A DNA stretch of 64,000 nucleotides from Dallia pectoralis (GCA_029465975.1 CM055745.1:6250204-6314203), one strand, 5' to 3'; shown: positions 1-13,299, counted from the stretch's first letter. Notes: generated by a model from the sequence alone, not told the origin. Numbers and translations: made by a program.

Positions 1-3000
1 ACAGTAGAGGTCAGATATCCCCTATATCGCCACTACACAGACACTTATATCCCTGTGGTTCTCTCTGTTTAACACATCCACAGTAGCGGTCAGATATCCC
101 CTATATCGCCACTACACAGACACTTATATCCCTGTGGTTCTCTCTGTTTAACACATCCACAGTAGAGGTCAGATATCTCCTATATCGCCACAACACAGAC
201 ACTTATATCCCTGTGGTTCTCTCTGTTTAACACATCCACAGTAGCGGTCAGATATCCCTATATCGCCACTACACAGACACTTATATCCCTGTGGTTCTCT
301 CTGTTTAACACATCCACAGTAGCGGTCAGATATCCCCTATATCGCCACAACACAGACACTTATATCCCTGTGGTTCTCTCTGTTTAACACATCCACAGTA
401 GCGGTCAGATATCCCCTATATCGCCACTACACAGACACTTATGTACCTGTGGTTCTCTCTGTTTAACACATACACAGTAGAGGTCAGATATCTCCTATAT
501 CGCCACTACACAGACACTTATGTACCTGTGGTTCTCTCTGTTTAACACATCCACAGTAGAGGTCAAATATCCCCTATATCGCCACTACACAGACACTTAT
601 ATCCCTGTGGTTCTCTCTGTTTAACACATCCACAGTAGCGGTCAGATATCCCCTATATCGCCACTACACAGACACTTATATCCCTGTGGTTCTCTCTGTT
701 TAACACATACACAGTAGAGGTCAGATATCTCCTATATCGCCACAACACAGACACTTATATCCCTGTGGTTCTCTCTGTTTAACACATCCACAGTAGCGGT
801 CAGATATCCCCTATATCGCCACTACACAGACACTTATATCCCTGTGGTTCTCTCTGTTTAACACATCCACAGTAGAGGTCAGATATCTCCTATATCGCCA
901 CTACACAGACACTTATATCCCTGTGGTTCTCTCTGTTTAACACATCCACAGTAGCGGTCAGATATCTCCTATATCGCCACTACACAGACACTTATATCCC
1001 TGTGGTTCTCTCTGTTTAACACATCCACAGTAGAGGTCAGATATCCCCTATATCGCCACAACACAGACACTTATGTCCCTGTGGTTCTCTCTGTTTAACA
1101 CATCCACAGTAGGGGTCAGATATCTCCTATATCGCCACTACACAGACACTTATATCCCTGTGGTTCTCTCTGTTTAACACATCCACAGTAGCGGTCAGAT
1201 ATCCCCTATATCGCCACTACACAGACACTTATATCCCTGTGGTTCTCTCTGTTTAACACATCCACAGTAGCGGTCAGATATCCCCTATATCGCCACTACA
1301 CAGACACTTATATCCCTGTGGTTCTCTCTGTTTAACACATCCACAGTAGCGGTCAGATATCCCCTATATCGCCACAACACAGACACTTATATCCCTGTGG
1401 TTCTCTCTGTTTAACACATCCACAGTAGCGGTCAGATATCTCCTATATCGCCACTACACAGACACTTATATCCCTGTGGTTCTCTCTGTTTAACACATAC
1501 ACAGTAGAGGTCAGATATCTCCTATATCGCCACAACACAGACACTTATATCCCTGTGGTTCTCTCTGTTTAACACATACACAGTAGAGGTCAGATATCTC
1601 CTATATCGCCACAACACAGACACTTATATCCCTGTGGTTCTCTCTGTTTAACACATCCACAGTAGCGGTCAGATATCCCCTATATCGCCACTACACAGAC
1701 ACTTATATCCCTGTGGTTCTCTCTGTTTAACACATCCACAGTAGAGGTCAGATATCTCCTATATCGCCACTACACAGACACTTATGTACCTGTGGTTCTC
1801 TCTGTTTAACACATACATAGTAGAGGTCAGATATCCCCTATATCGCCACTACACAGACACTTATGTACCTGTGGTTCTCTCTGTTTAACACATACACAGT
1901 AGAGGTCAGATATCTCCTATATCGCCACTACACAGACACTTATATCCCTGTGGTTCTCTCTGTTTAACACATCCACAGTAGAGGTCAGATATCCCCTATA
2001 TCGCCACTACACAGACACTTATATCCCTGTGGTTCTCTCTGTTTAACACATACACAGTAGAGGTCAGATATCCCCTATATCGCCACTACACAGACACTTA
2101 TATCCCTGTGGTTCTCTCTGTTTAACACATCCACAGTAGCGGTCAGATATCTCCTATATCGCCACAACACAGACACTTATATCCCTGTGGTTCTCTCTGT
2201 TTAACACATCCACAGTAGGGGTCAGATATCTCCTATATCGCCACTACACAGACACTTATATCCCTGTGGTTCTCTCTGTTTAACACATCCACAGTAGATG
2301 TCAGATATCCCCTATATCACCACTACACAGACACTTATATCCCTGTGGTTCTCTCTGTTTAACACATCCACAGTAGCGGTCAGATATCCCCTATATCACC
2401 ACTACACAGACACTTATATCCCTGTGGTTCTCTCTGTTTAACACATCCACAGTAGAGGTCAGATATCTCCTATATCGCCACTACACAGACACTTATGTAC
2501 CTGTGGTTCTCTCTGTTTAACACATACATAGTAGAGGTCAGATATCCCCTATATCGCCACTACACAGACACTTATGTACCTGTGGTTCTCTCTGTTTAAC
2601 ACATACACAGTAGAGGTCAGATATCTCCTATATCGCCACTACACAGACACTTATATCCCTGTGGTTCTCTCTGTTTAACACATCCACAGTAGAGGTCAGA
2701 TATCCCCTATATCGCCACTACACAGACACTTATATCCCTGTGGTTCTCTCTGTTTAACACATACACAGTAGAGGTCAGATATCCCCTATATCGCCACTAC
2801 ACAGACACTTATATCCCTGTGGTTCTCTCTGTTTAACACATCCACAGTAGAGGTCAGATATCTCCTATATCGCCACTACACAGACACTTATATCCCTGTG
2901 GTTCTCTCTGTTTAACACATCCACAGTAGGGGTCAGATATCTCCTATATCGCCACTACACAGACACTTATATCCCTGTGGTTCTCTCTGTTTAACACATC

Positions 3001-3680
3001 CACAGTAGAGGTCAGATATCCCCTATATCACCACTACACAGACACTTATATCCCTGTGGTTCTCTCTGTTTAACACATCCACAGTAGCGGTCAGATATCC
3101 CCTATATCACCACTACACAGACACTTATATCCCTGTGGTTCTCTCTGTTTAACACATCCACAGTAGAGGTCAGATATCTCCTATATCGCCACTACACAGA
3201 CACTTATGTACCTGTGGTTCTCTCTGTTTAACACATACATAGTAGAGGTCAGATATCCCCTATATCGCCACTACACAGACACTTATGTACCTGTGGTTCT
3301 CTCTGTTTAACACATACACAGTAGAGGTCAGATATCTCCTATATCGCCACTACACAGACACTTATATCCCTGTGGTTCTCTCTGTTTAACACATCCACAG
3401 TAGAGGTCAGATATCCCCTATATCGCCACTACACAGACACTTATATCCCTGTGGTTCTCTCTGTTTAACACATACACAGTAGAGGTCAGATATCCCCTAT
3501 ATCGCCACTACACAGACACTTATATCCCTGTGGTTCTCTCTGTTTAACACATCCACAGTAGAGGTCAGATATCCCCTACATCCCCACTACACAGACACTT
3601 ATGTACCTGTGGTTCTCCCAATTTAACACATCCTCACTAGAGGTCAGATATTCCCTATATCGCCACTACACAGACACTTT
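1..3680. repeat. 79-bp satellite array, about 46 copies
   Basis: Head-to-tail copies of a 79-bp unit run from the first base of the window, so the array probably continues to the left. Copies differ at a few sites: AGAGG/AGCGG/AGGGG after ACAGT, CCCC/TCTCC, TATATCG/TATATCA, TATCCCTG/TGTACCTG and CATCC/CATAC. The rare variant ACATACATAG occurs at 1811, 2522 and 3233, exactly 711 bp (nine units) apart, so the right half has a higher-order repeat. The last copies (from about 3570) are more diverged. No coding capacity was seen. Confidence 0.97.
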
Positions 3681-5973
3681 ACCTTTACAGTAAATACTAG
3701 AGTGCCGTACCAATCACAGGACTCATCAATTGGCCTCGCGGCTTCCACAGAGTTTAAAGCAGTGGATATAAAAGACAGACGTGAGACTGATGGTACTGTA
3801 ATATTGATGTGTGTAGCTGGGCATTGAGCAGAGGGGAAGCTGCCACTTTCGGAGGCGGTTTTCTGTTTTAAGTGAACACTGCGCTTTTGTTTCGCCATGA
3901 ACGGATTCATTGTCCGACACGATATCGTTAGCAGCACGTTTAATGTGTCCATCATCTATTGTGTGAAGGAAACCTTCAGCACCAGTGTACATTGTTCCAA
4001 ATATTTAAATTAATACCAACAAGAGACAGAGAGTGTTTACGGACTCAGCAAACGTGCTCCAAGCCATCCTCCCGAGTTGCTATGGAAACGTCTGTGCAAC
4101 AGTTGCTTTGGTGGCATCCGGTTAGTGTCAGGGAGAAATATTTATGTGCCCCTGTGAAAAATAAAAGGCTAACATTTCCCACTTTCAAATGCATTTTTCC
4201 CCCAAAAACCTTTCTCCTGTTCCCCCCTTATTTTTTTACCGATATCAAATTTGATACCAACGACCGGCTCCAACGCAGCAACTCCAACGCACAACTCCAA
4301 CGCAGCAACTCCGAGCGTACTTGGGACTGTCCTTATCCAGATTGTTGCTGGTTTGGTTCTTAACACACGGTTCGATCAATAAGTGGTTGCTGCTGGAGCT
4401 GTGACCGTGAAGTTAGGCAAGGATGATCTGGTCACGGTTTGGGCACGGATGGTCTGGTCACGGTCTGGTCACTGTCTAGTGGTTTTTGCTCCTGCCTCGT
4501 ACTTGATTGATTAAATCGCACTATGGCGATCAACCAGTAACAACCAAAGTCTTCCATTTTCTGCTGTCTTTTTTACCCAATGTACACAGTTGTATACTGG
4601 TCTTGTTTTATTATAGTGAACGTTTGAAAATAATTGTTTCATTGTAAAACTAAACATACATTGTGAAAGATACATAATGAAAGATAAAATTGTATTGTTT
4701 TATAATGATAGATAAAACTTGTATTTAGGTTGTTTTGGCAGCTGTTGAGAGAGTTTGAGAGATGGAGACGAGGCAAACCAATAAAATGGGAAAAGGAAAT
4801 TGTTGTTTGCTTAAAAGAAAATAATATGTACTTGGTACACAGCTGTGGCTGGGAAGATTATATGACAAATCTGTCCAGCCATCGCTTGGTTCGGTCAACA
4901 AGGGAAGAAAGAACAGAGTAAAAGAACTGGGTGCCTGTGCATCTGTTTGTTTGTGTTTTATTGGGGGGAATTGTAGTTGTCATTGGCCAAAGCTGTGGGC
5001 CGTTGTCATGGCGATTCCTGCGGCAAGTGTAATGACGTGGCCACGGTAACACAGCTGGCGTTGTGATTGGCTGACAGGAGATGTGAACTCTGTCAGGGTA
5101 AAGCTTGGCTCCTATTCAGCCCATCTGGGGTTGTGTCAAAGGAAAGTCGTTTGTTCTATGGTCCCATAAGAGAAGCAGCATTGTTTTGAATGTGTGTGTG
5201 TGTTCTAGCAACCACTTGATGGTGCAATAACCAAACCATACAATCACTTTCAAAAGGTATAAAAATGACTGTCAATTGGCTGTTTAAAATAAACGAAGCA
5301 AGTAGTTATTTTTATTTTCTGAAATTGCTAAACATATTGCACTTTATTAATTGTTCAAAGCGATCAAAGAAAAGTACACATTTGCACGTATAAAAAAGTG
5401 TAGAACCCTCGACTTGCAAGCATAATGGCACCTAGCTTTTTATTCGAGGAAATATTGAATGAGATTGGAGAACACATTGGATAAATCTTAACCAATTCCT
5501 CTGTACAAAATCTTTCTAGATCCTCTAAAGTTTTTGGTCAACTAAGCATGTATTTGTAGTACTGATAGGGTCAAGGGTCAGAGCAACAAGAATTTGCTCT
5601 CAATTGTCCAGAAAAAATACTTCTTACTAAAGATTTCACCTATTTGCATAAAATATATTTATCTCACAATAGTATGTTTTGCTCATCAAGAGTGCAAATA
5701 CTTTTATTGCCGTAAACAAATAGGGTGGAATTATCTGATGCGTGGAACAGGAAAGATGGAGACTTGGCTTATCTATACACCTGCTGTAACTAGATCGTGG
5801 ATATCATGACTCAATATGATTAAAGTTTGTTTTATAAAGCCCGATATTTAATTACATTGTGCCATATATTTAGTTGAGTCAACCTTTCCACGTACAACCA
5901 GATGCCTTTTCAATGGCAGAAACATATTTGATCAGCTGATGCTTTTTCAGAGTTTCGAATACCGTGACGCTTG
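3681..5973. other. Non-coding stretch, no gene recognised
   Basis: Mostly AT-rich single-copy-looking DNA. There are short local duplications of CAACTCCAACGCA-type sequence near 4270-4310 and of a GGTCTGGTCACGG-type motif near 4430-4475. Short open frames here resemble nothing I know and have no splice-site support. Confidence 0.5.
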
Positions 5974-6178
5974 CAGTCTTTGATGTCTGCGTCCTACTCT
6001 GTCTCTCTGCTGGTCTCAGATCAGATCGTAGTTTCCCCATGGAGTCTCTGATGTCTGCGGCCTACTCTGTCTCACTGCTGGTCTCAGATCAGATCATAGT
6101 TTCCCCAATGCAGTATCTGATGTCCTTTTCCTAATCTGTCTCACTGCTGGTCTCAGATCAGATCGTAGTTTCCCCAAA
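5974..6178. repeat. 68/69-bp tandem repeat, 3 copies
   Basis: Three consecutive copies share CTGCTGGTCTCAGATCAGAT and GTAGTTTCCCC. Starts of the shared TGATGTC are at 5981, 6049 and 6118. Non-coding; it lies downstream of the receptor gene on the minus strand. Confidence 0.85.
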
Positions 6179-6537
6179 AGGCATAATGCCGACTCATTGA
6201 CATTTCTCTTTCATCTGGAAGATGCAGATTTCTGGAAGAGGCCCCGGTTTGAACTTCTGCTTTTGGGCAATATTGAATCATTTGTTTTGACGCTGTAATA
6301 AATGCGTGGAGACATCCTATCTACTCTGATGAACACAGACATTTGAAAGAGTTTCTTCCTTTTCATCCTGTTCGATATCCCATCTGGGGTTGACATGATG
6401 GCAACATCTGTTCAGCCGTCCACTAATCGAGTTGATTGAGTAATCCACCAACCGATCAAATTGTACTGATCAAATTTGAATCGGATGTGACACGGTGAAC
6501 TATTTCAGGAGACACCATCGTCCTCCATCCTCCTCCT

Positions 6538-7905
6538 TTACCCCTCTACCCCCACCCTCCTACTACGCCTGCAGCACAGTGCCCTGTAGTGGCCCCTCCT
6601 CAGGGCCCGCAGTCTCTTCTGGAACCGCTCACTGGCCAGGATGTACAGCACCGGGTCCAGGCAGCTGCTCACGCTGCACATGGCCTCGAAGAACTCGTAG
6701 GAGGCATAGAGCACGTGCTCGTTGTCCGGCGTCACCTGTCCGCGGATCTTCAGGTAGAGCAGGGTCATGATCATGACGTGGTACGGCACGAAGGACACCA
6801 CGAACACCAGCAGGGCGGCGCTGATGAGCATCAGGGGCTTCCCCGTCCACTGACCCCGGCTCCCTCTCGTCTTCCCCCCGGACAGGCCCCGTAAGACCCG
6901 CACCGTCATCGCGTAGAACCCAAGCATGACGCTAAAAGGCAGGGCGAAGCCCACCAAGGTCCTGGAGATGGAGATGGTCTTCACGAAGACGAACGGGCCC
7001 TGGATGTGGACATCCGTGCACGTGGTCTCGTTCCACGGTCTCCGGCTGGCGAAGGTCATGAAGAGGTCGGGGATGGATGCCAGGAGGAGGAACACCCAGA
7101 CGCAGGCGGAGCAGAGTTTGGCCTTGCCTACGCCCCACCACCGGAGGGAGCTGATGGGGTGCACGGTGCCGGCGTAGCGGTCGAAGCTGATCAGGGTGAG
7201 GAAGAAAATACTCCCGTAGATGTTGACGTTGAAGACGATCTTCTTGAGCTGGCAGAAGGTCTGGACGATCCTCAGGTAGGGCTTCTGGAGGTTAAAGTAG
7301 ATGGTGAAGGGGAGCGTGAGGAGCCACGCAGAATCACACAGAGCCAGGTGAAGGAGGAACACGTTACTGGTGGACAGACTTCTGGTCCTAAAGCAGGTGT
7401 AGTTGAGCAGCGCTGCCACATTGCCCAGGATGCCAACCGGGAGGGCAAAGGTGAAGAGGACCAGGAGCACATAGCAGTACCACCGGCTGTTCTCGAACCG
7501 GCCACAGAACTCCTCCGACTGGTTCAGGGACAAGAAGGGCCCTGTGTGGTGGGAAAAGACCTGGTGGTTACTAGTTAATACAGGACTAACTCACTGACCT
7601 GGTGTTAATACAGGACTAACTCACTGACCTGGTGTTAATACAGGACTAACTCACTGACCTGGTGTTAATACAGGACTAACTCACTGACCTGGTGTTAATA
7701 CAGGACTAACTCACTGACCTGGTGTTAATACAGGACTAACTCACTGACCTGGTGTTAATACGAGACTAACTGGTGTTTTCAGGAGCAATAAAAAACGCAT
7801 ACATACGATTGTATACCCATCGATTGTCATCAAGCCGATTGCCGGCCTGCGGTTCAGCCTGTAAATGTCATTACCGTAAACACAGGTAGAGTTGGCGTCA
7901 GCCAT
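6538..7905 (-). CDS. P2Y-like class A GPCR, two coding exons
   Basis: Rhodopsin-family receptor read on the minus strand as 7905-7875 joined to 7541-6538, stop TAA at 6540-6538, 344 residues. Visible marks are seven hydrophobic segments, GN in TM1, LALCD in TM2 (Asp80), Cys107 and Cys185 placed for the extracellular disulfide, DRYAG at the end of TM3 (131-135), FVPYHVM in TM6 and LDPVLY in TM7 (305-310). A basic Cys-containing tail follows. PYHVM and the DPxxY form of NPxxY fit the P2Y/nucleotide-receptor branch. Such receptors sense extracellular ligands at the plasma membrane and signal through G proteins; the ligand cannot be told. The main exon has no ATG before TM1: its first candidate codon (7533) is TTG, and an acceptor AG lies at 7543-7542, so a 5' exon is needed. 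The gene is antisense to tmem117, apparently within its intron. Confidence 0.85.
7575..7765. repeat. 30-bp minisatellite, about 6 copies
   Basis: Near-identical copies of a 30-bp unit containing TTAATACAGGACTAACTCAC sit in the proposed intron of the receptor gene. The low divergence suggests recent expansion. Confidence 0.95.
7875..7905 (-). CDS. Candidate first coding exon of the P2Y-like receptor
   Basis: The ATG at 7905-7903 opens ten codons (MADANSTCVY) plus one base, followed by a GTAATG donor at 7874. The leftover G joins the two bases GG at the start of the main exon to give Gly, so the phase fits exactly. The NST motif supplies a plausible extracellular N-glycosylation site. The 333-bp intron holds the 30-bp minisatellite. 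Phase, ATG and glycosylation motif are seen; use of this exon is inferred. Confidence 0.55.
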
Positions 7906-8176
7906 CTGTCTGTCTGGAAACCCTTTCAAATCCTGAATCCTCTTGGGCTGTCTCCAGGAAGTGACAGCCTGCCTATTGTACTCTATGTACTGTGAATAGT
8001 GTTGCTTGGATTAGGCTGTTTATCTATCACCTCCAATATGTAACTGTTCTGTTTGCCTTCGATCACAGGCTGGATATTTATTTTGTCTGACGCGAGTGTC
8101 AGGAGACGTTTACTTCGATCGCATTTACACATAGTGTCCGGATTTAGAGAATTCCACTTTTTGTCCAAACTTTGAA

Positions 8177-8800
8177 ACCTCATTTATATTCCCTATTTAC
8201 ATCCTCCATTTATATTCCATATTACGTTCCCTATTTATATTTTCCATTTATATTCCATATTTACATTCCCCATTCAAATTCCATATTTACATTCCCTATT
8301 TATATTCTCTATTTACATTCCCCATTTATATTCCATATTTACATTCCCCATTTATATTCCATATTTACATTCCCCATTTATATTCCATATTTACATTCCC
8401 CATTTATATTCACTATTTATATTCTCCATTTATATTCACTATTTACATTCCCCATTTATATTCACTATTTACATTCCCCATTTATATTCCATATTTACAT
8501 TCCCCATTTATATTCCATATTTACATTCTCCATTTATATTCCCTATTTACATTCTCCATTTATATTCCCTATTTACATTCTCCATTTATATTCCCTATTT
8601 ACATTCTCCATTTATATTCCCTATTTACATTCTCCATTTATATTCCCTATTTACATTCTCCATTTATATTCCCTATTTACATTCTCCATTTATATTCCCT
8701 ATTTACATTCTCCATTTATATTCCATATTTACATTCCCCATTTATATTCCATATTTACATTCTCCATGTATATTGCCTATTTACATTCCCCATTTATATT
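8177..8800. repeat. 26-bp AT-rich minisatellite (two 13-bp halves)
   Basis: ATTTATATTCCAT and ATTTACATTCCCC alternate through about 24 copies of the 26-bp unit. Three units (78 bp) encode 26 codons without a stop, which explains the 299-codon open frame here. It is low-complexity and not a gene. It is upstream of the receptor's first exon on the minus strand. Confidence 0.95.
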
Positions 8801-8934
8801 CTGTGAGCCCCTATGTGTGAGTAAAAAATCTGAAAGTTTGTTCATACCTGGTTTAATAAGCAGAGAATTGTTAATGAGGCAGGGAATCATGGTGACAGGA
8901 GAGCTCCAGATCTCCTTCCCTCCTTCAGCCCTCC

Positions 8935-9290
8935 AGAACATCAGTCAGATCTCCTTCACCTCCTTCAGCACATCAGTCAGATCTCCTTCACCTCCTTCAG
9001 CACATCAGTCAGATCTCCTTCACCTTCTTCAGCACATCAGTCAGATCTCCTTCACCTTCTCAGCCCACTAACACGTCAGTCAGATCTCCTTCAACTCCTC
9101 AGCCCACTAACACGTCAGTCAGATCTCCCTTCACCTCCTCAGCCCACTAACACGTCAGTCAGATCTCCTTAACCTTCTCAGCCCACTAGCACATCAGTCA
9201 GATCTCCTTCACCTTCTCAGCCCACTAGCACATCAGTCAGATCTCCTTCACCTGCTCAGCCCACTAACACGTCAGTCAGATCTCCTTCGC
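8935..9290. repeat. Minisatellite with AGTCAGATCTCCTTCACCT core
   Basis: About ten copies of a unit of roughly 32-37 bp share the AGATCTCCTTCA core. Early copies have CACATCAGTC joins and later ones CACTAACACGTCAGTC, so the array carries two sub-families. Confidence 0.9.
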
Positions 9291-9299
9291 AGAGAGTGG

Positions 9300-10559
9300 C
9301 TGGCGTCATCTATGTGTATAAAGTGGGCGCCGTTAGTGTGTGTGTGTGTTTGTTTGCGGCTGGGCCTGTACCTGTGTGTCTGTGTGTGTTTGTTTGATTG
9401 CCTGCTCACGTTTGTCCTAGTCTGCTTGCCGTAGCTTCACGGCTAAATGTGACTGCTTGTCGAATGTGCTTCTTGATGAAAAAGATGATTATGGTTCTTT
9501 GTTCTTCTTTTTAAGTTCTGTTTACTTTTAAGTCTTTGCATGATGTAAGTTGTCATGCTTATTTTCCTGGAATCTATGTATGTATGTAGATAAATACATA
9601 TCAGATGTATTTTTCTACGTCATATTTACGTGATGGTTGATATGAATGCTGTCTTTTGAATAAGGAGAAACCTGTTCTTCACGATTCGTTTTAGAGTTAT
9701 TGAGAATAAGTGCAATGTACTCCCCCTGTGGCACCACTAGATGGAGACAGACACACATATTTAGACAGCAGACATGCACTGAAAAAATGCAGGCATGTGT
9801 GTGCGTAAACAGGTGGAGAATTAAATGACCCCACAAGAAAAGTTAATAAAATAAAATGTTGTGTTTGGTAGATTACATTAGGTGTCAGAAAAGATCAAAT
9901 TTTGAATAACATTTAGTTCAGATATAAAATGTCTGTCTGTTTTGTCCCTTTGCAGAAATATGAAGATATAGTCTGAATTCATTCTGTTAGCTCAGCTCAA
10001 ACACTTATGCTGGATACCTTTTTATTTTTATTTCCCCCTAATAATATTAAAACATCCTTAAACGAATTTAACATCTGACATGGCATGAAGAGAGAGTGTG
10101 TGTGTGTGTGTGTGTGTGTCATTGAGCGGTGTATATTGAGCTCATGAATCACATGTTATCAGGCCTCTCTAAAGAAGATTGGCTGAATTATCTCAAATCG
10201 CCTCTAGTTGAATCCTACACCGATTGTCTAGCAGAGGCGCCGCAGACTCTGTCCCTGGCACCGTGCTCGTCGGCTCGGCTGTCCGGTTTAAGAGCCCGTT
10301 CTGCCGAGACACGCGCTGCTCTGGAATCAGAGCTAGAGACTCATTGGCACTGCAGGCAATTAAGTTCATCCATGCAAACCAATTCAATTATGGAGTTGTG
10401 ATGAACCTCAAAATACCACGAACCCCACTACTGAAGCGACTGTTCGACCGAGTTTAAACACAATTTGGTTACCGAGAACGTAGCCAATTTAGTCTTTGTT
10501 CCGTATGTAAATATTAAGCTAACCTCTGCGATCTTAGATGGATACTTTAGCCACCTGGC
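9300..10559. other. No gene recognised; GT-rich and AT-rich DNA
   Basis: TG-rich runs occur at about 9337-9400 and a pure (TG)n at 10098-10119. Short open frames at 10129-10457 have no recognisable similarity or splice signals. Confidence 0.5.
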
Positions 10560-12200
10560 GTCTGCCTTCCATTTATTTACTTTCACCCGTTTCCCAGCGC
10601 TTTCACCTTCTGGCCTCATCGGTTCCAATTCTGGTTCCACTCACACAGAGGCAATGTGCTTGACCTCATCTTTGCTAGATGCTGTCGACTAATCTCCCTG
10701 CAATCAGAGTCTCTGAACATTACACTGTCTCTTTCTGTCTCCTCATAGCCAACCCGCTAGCTGACCCGCTAACCACTGACCCGCTAGCCGACCCCCTAAC
10801 CACTGACCCACTAGCCGACCCGCTAACCACTGACCCGCTAGCCGACCCGCTAACCACTGACCCGCTAGCCGACCCGCTAACCACTGACCCGCTAGCCGAC
10901 CCGCTAACCACTGACCCGCTAGCCGACCCGCTAGCCACTGACCCACTAGCCGACCCGCTAACCATTGACCCTCTAGACGACCCGCTTGCCACTGACCCGC
11001 TAACCACTGACCCGCTAACCACTGACCCGCTAGCCGACCTGCTAACCACTGACCTGCTAACCACTGACCCGCTAGCCAACCCGCTAACCACTGACCTGCT
11101 AACCACGGACCTGCTAACCACTGACTCGCTAGCCGACCCGCTAAACACCGATCCAGATGATCATGAGTTTTTATTCCCTCGCTACCATTTCCCCTTCTGT
11201 CATGGTTCCTCTACCATATTCCAAATCATTTTCTCTTTATTCTCCTGATTCTGACCCTACTCTCAGCCCTCTCCACATCCTGGGACTCCCGGTCCCCGGC
11301 GTGAACAAAACCCCTCTTTCGCTTCTTGTGATCACTCAACCTCAGCACCAGTTAAACCTTTCATTCAGTAGTCATGTCATATGCTTCAAACCTCAGAATA
11401 CAATATAAATCAACGCATATTATTAGCCGTGTCTGTCCATTCTTTTGTTTCAAATTGAGCTAACTCGAAACTATTACGATCTCATTCAATGCAAGCTTAC
11501 AGAACAGGGTCGCAGGCAGCCAGGAGAAAATGGAATAATCATGTCGACAGGATTAAATTCTGCGACTGGTACTGTCTGACAACTTCCAACCTGGTCCCAA
11601 TTCTCTCTTCCTGTCTTCAGACCTTCTTCCATACAACACTTTACTTATTAAGTCATCTTTTACTTTCGACCTACTCTCAATTAAACATGGCCATTATTGC
11701 TTTCCTCACGAAAACCAACAGTGTACCAGGTGACAGGTGGATGATCGGTGGGTTCTGATATATGGGTTATTAATACTGGCGTCCACCAGGGCTTAGTTTT
11801 AACTCCTTTTCTTTCTGAACACCAAGTCACATGTCTCTATAATACCATCACATGATCTCTCTTGTCATTGTTATGGTTGAAGAAAACATTCGTTTTTTTA
11901 CAACAACTCAAGCTGAACAGTGAAAAGACAGAGGTACTTCTACTCTCGGGGAATGCCTGTCCAATCTATTATGGTTTCACGGTGTTGCCTTCTAGGAGTA
12001 CACAGAACCATAGCGCGATCGTAGACAAAACCCTGTTGTCGTTAACAAAGGTTGTACATACACGACGTAACCTCACACAGAGAGAAGTTCATCCTGTTCT
12101 AATTCAGGTGCTTCTTGTACACATCAAACCCCAGCTGTGTCATGCCAATGTTGCTAATGGCCTTGTGTTCAGAATTCAACCTGCTTTTACAAGTTGATCC
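10560..12200 (+). mobile_element. Degenerate LINE (non-LTR retrotransposon) fragment
   Basis: Pieces of a LINE ORF2 are visible in shifting frames. Near 10645-10735 there is an endonuclease-end stretch with GNVLDLIFA and VSEHYTVSFCL, like the fish consensus GNxLDLxF...SDHxxVxF. Near 11777-11810 lies GVHQGLVLTPF, matching the reverse-transcriptase motif GVPQGSVLGPLLF. Near 11905-11945 lies LKLNSEKTEVLLLS, matching the conserved LNxxKTEVL block. Frameshifts, stops and an internal minisatellite (10744-11150) show it is dead. Limits are approximate; the family (L2-, Rex- or CR1-like) is not resolved. Confidence 0.7.
10744..11150. repeat. 27-bp minisatellite inside the LINE fragment
   Basis: GACCCGCTAGCC and GACCCGCTAACCACT modules alternate, giving a 27-bp unit (about 15 copies, some shortened). 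The array begins right after the endonuclease-like stretch, so it grew within a dead LINE. Periods divisible by three leave both strands open for 140-190 codons, which are spurious. Confidence 0.95.
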
Positions 12201-12654
12201 TTGCCCTCCCCAACGAACGAATGCTCGGGTTTTTCAGTTTTACCATTGGGCACAGACTTCGCTGACAGCAACTTCTGGCTAATGTGGTTGTTCTACCTCG
12301 TTATCCAAAGATGGATGAGTTTTTCTGGATGAGAGCATTCTAGATAAGAGCATCGGCAGTATAAAATGTGCAAAGGCTATAAAGACTGTTTCATATTATT
12401 TTTTATAAGAACACTTTGCTCTACGATAAACTTGACACACAGCCTGCCTGTCGGTCTGAAGAGAAGTATCATATTTAATATGGTCATAAAACAGTGTACC
12501 GCCTGCATTTTGAGGCAGTTTTTAAGGTTTTGGTTTGATGTAGGGGTTGTGAGGAGAGTGAGCTGATATTGAACTGCCTGTAAGTGGCAAGAAGAGAGGA
12601 GTCGTTGGCCTTGTGATAAATAAATGGAGCATTGGCACACTATCTGTGGTCCTG

Positions 12655-13268
12655 ACTGTGACCACATTACACAGGACTATAGAACTTCATGCAACACTAT
12701 AGAGCACTAGATCACATTACACAGGACTATGGAACCCTATGTTACAATATAGAACACTAGAATACATTACACAGGACTATAGAACCCTATGCAACACTAT
12801 AGAACACTAGATCACATTACACAGAACTATAGAACCTTATGCAACACTATAGAACACTAGATCACATTACACAGGACAATAGAACCCTATGCAACACTAT
12901 AGAACACTAGATCACATTACACAGAACTATAGAACCTTATGTTACAATATAGAACACTAGATCACATTACACAGGACTATAGAACACTATGCAACACTAT
13001 AGAACACTAGAATACATTACACAGAACTATGGAACCCTAATTAACACTATAGAACACTAGAATACATTACACCGAACTATAGAACCCTATGCAACACTAT
13101 AGAACACTAGAATACATTACACAGAACTATGGAACCCTAATTAACACTATAGAACACTAGAATACATAACACAGAACTATAGAACCCTATGCAACACTAT
13201 AGAACACTAGAATACATTACACAGAACTGTAGAACCCTATGCAACACTATAGACCACTAGATCACATT
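12655..13268. repeat. 50-bp minisatellite, about 12 copies
   Basis: The unit contains AACACTATAGAACACTAG followed by ATCACATTACACAG or AATACATTACACAG. Variant blocks (ATCACATT early, AATACATT late) form two runs, suggesting block-wise expansion. Confidence 0.95.
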
Positions 13269-13299
13269 AAATATACCATACACCTAAGACCAGTGCCAC

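Noticed and set aside
1..3680. CRISPR array or bacterial repeat system
   Set aside because: Repeats are contiguous without unique spacers, and the window is vertebrate nuclear DNA.
7531..7533. Start of the receptor at 7533
   Set aside because: The codon is TTG, not ATG, and lies three codons after a good acceptor; the ATG exon at 7905-7875 fits better.
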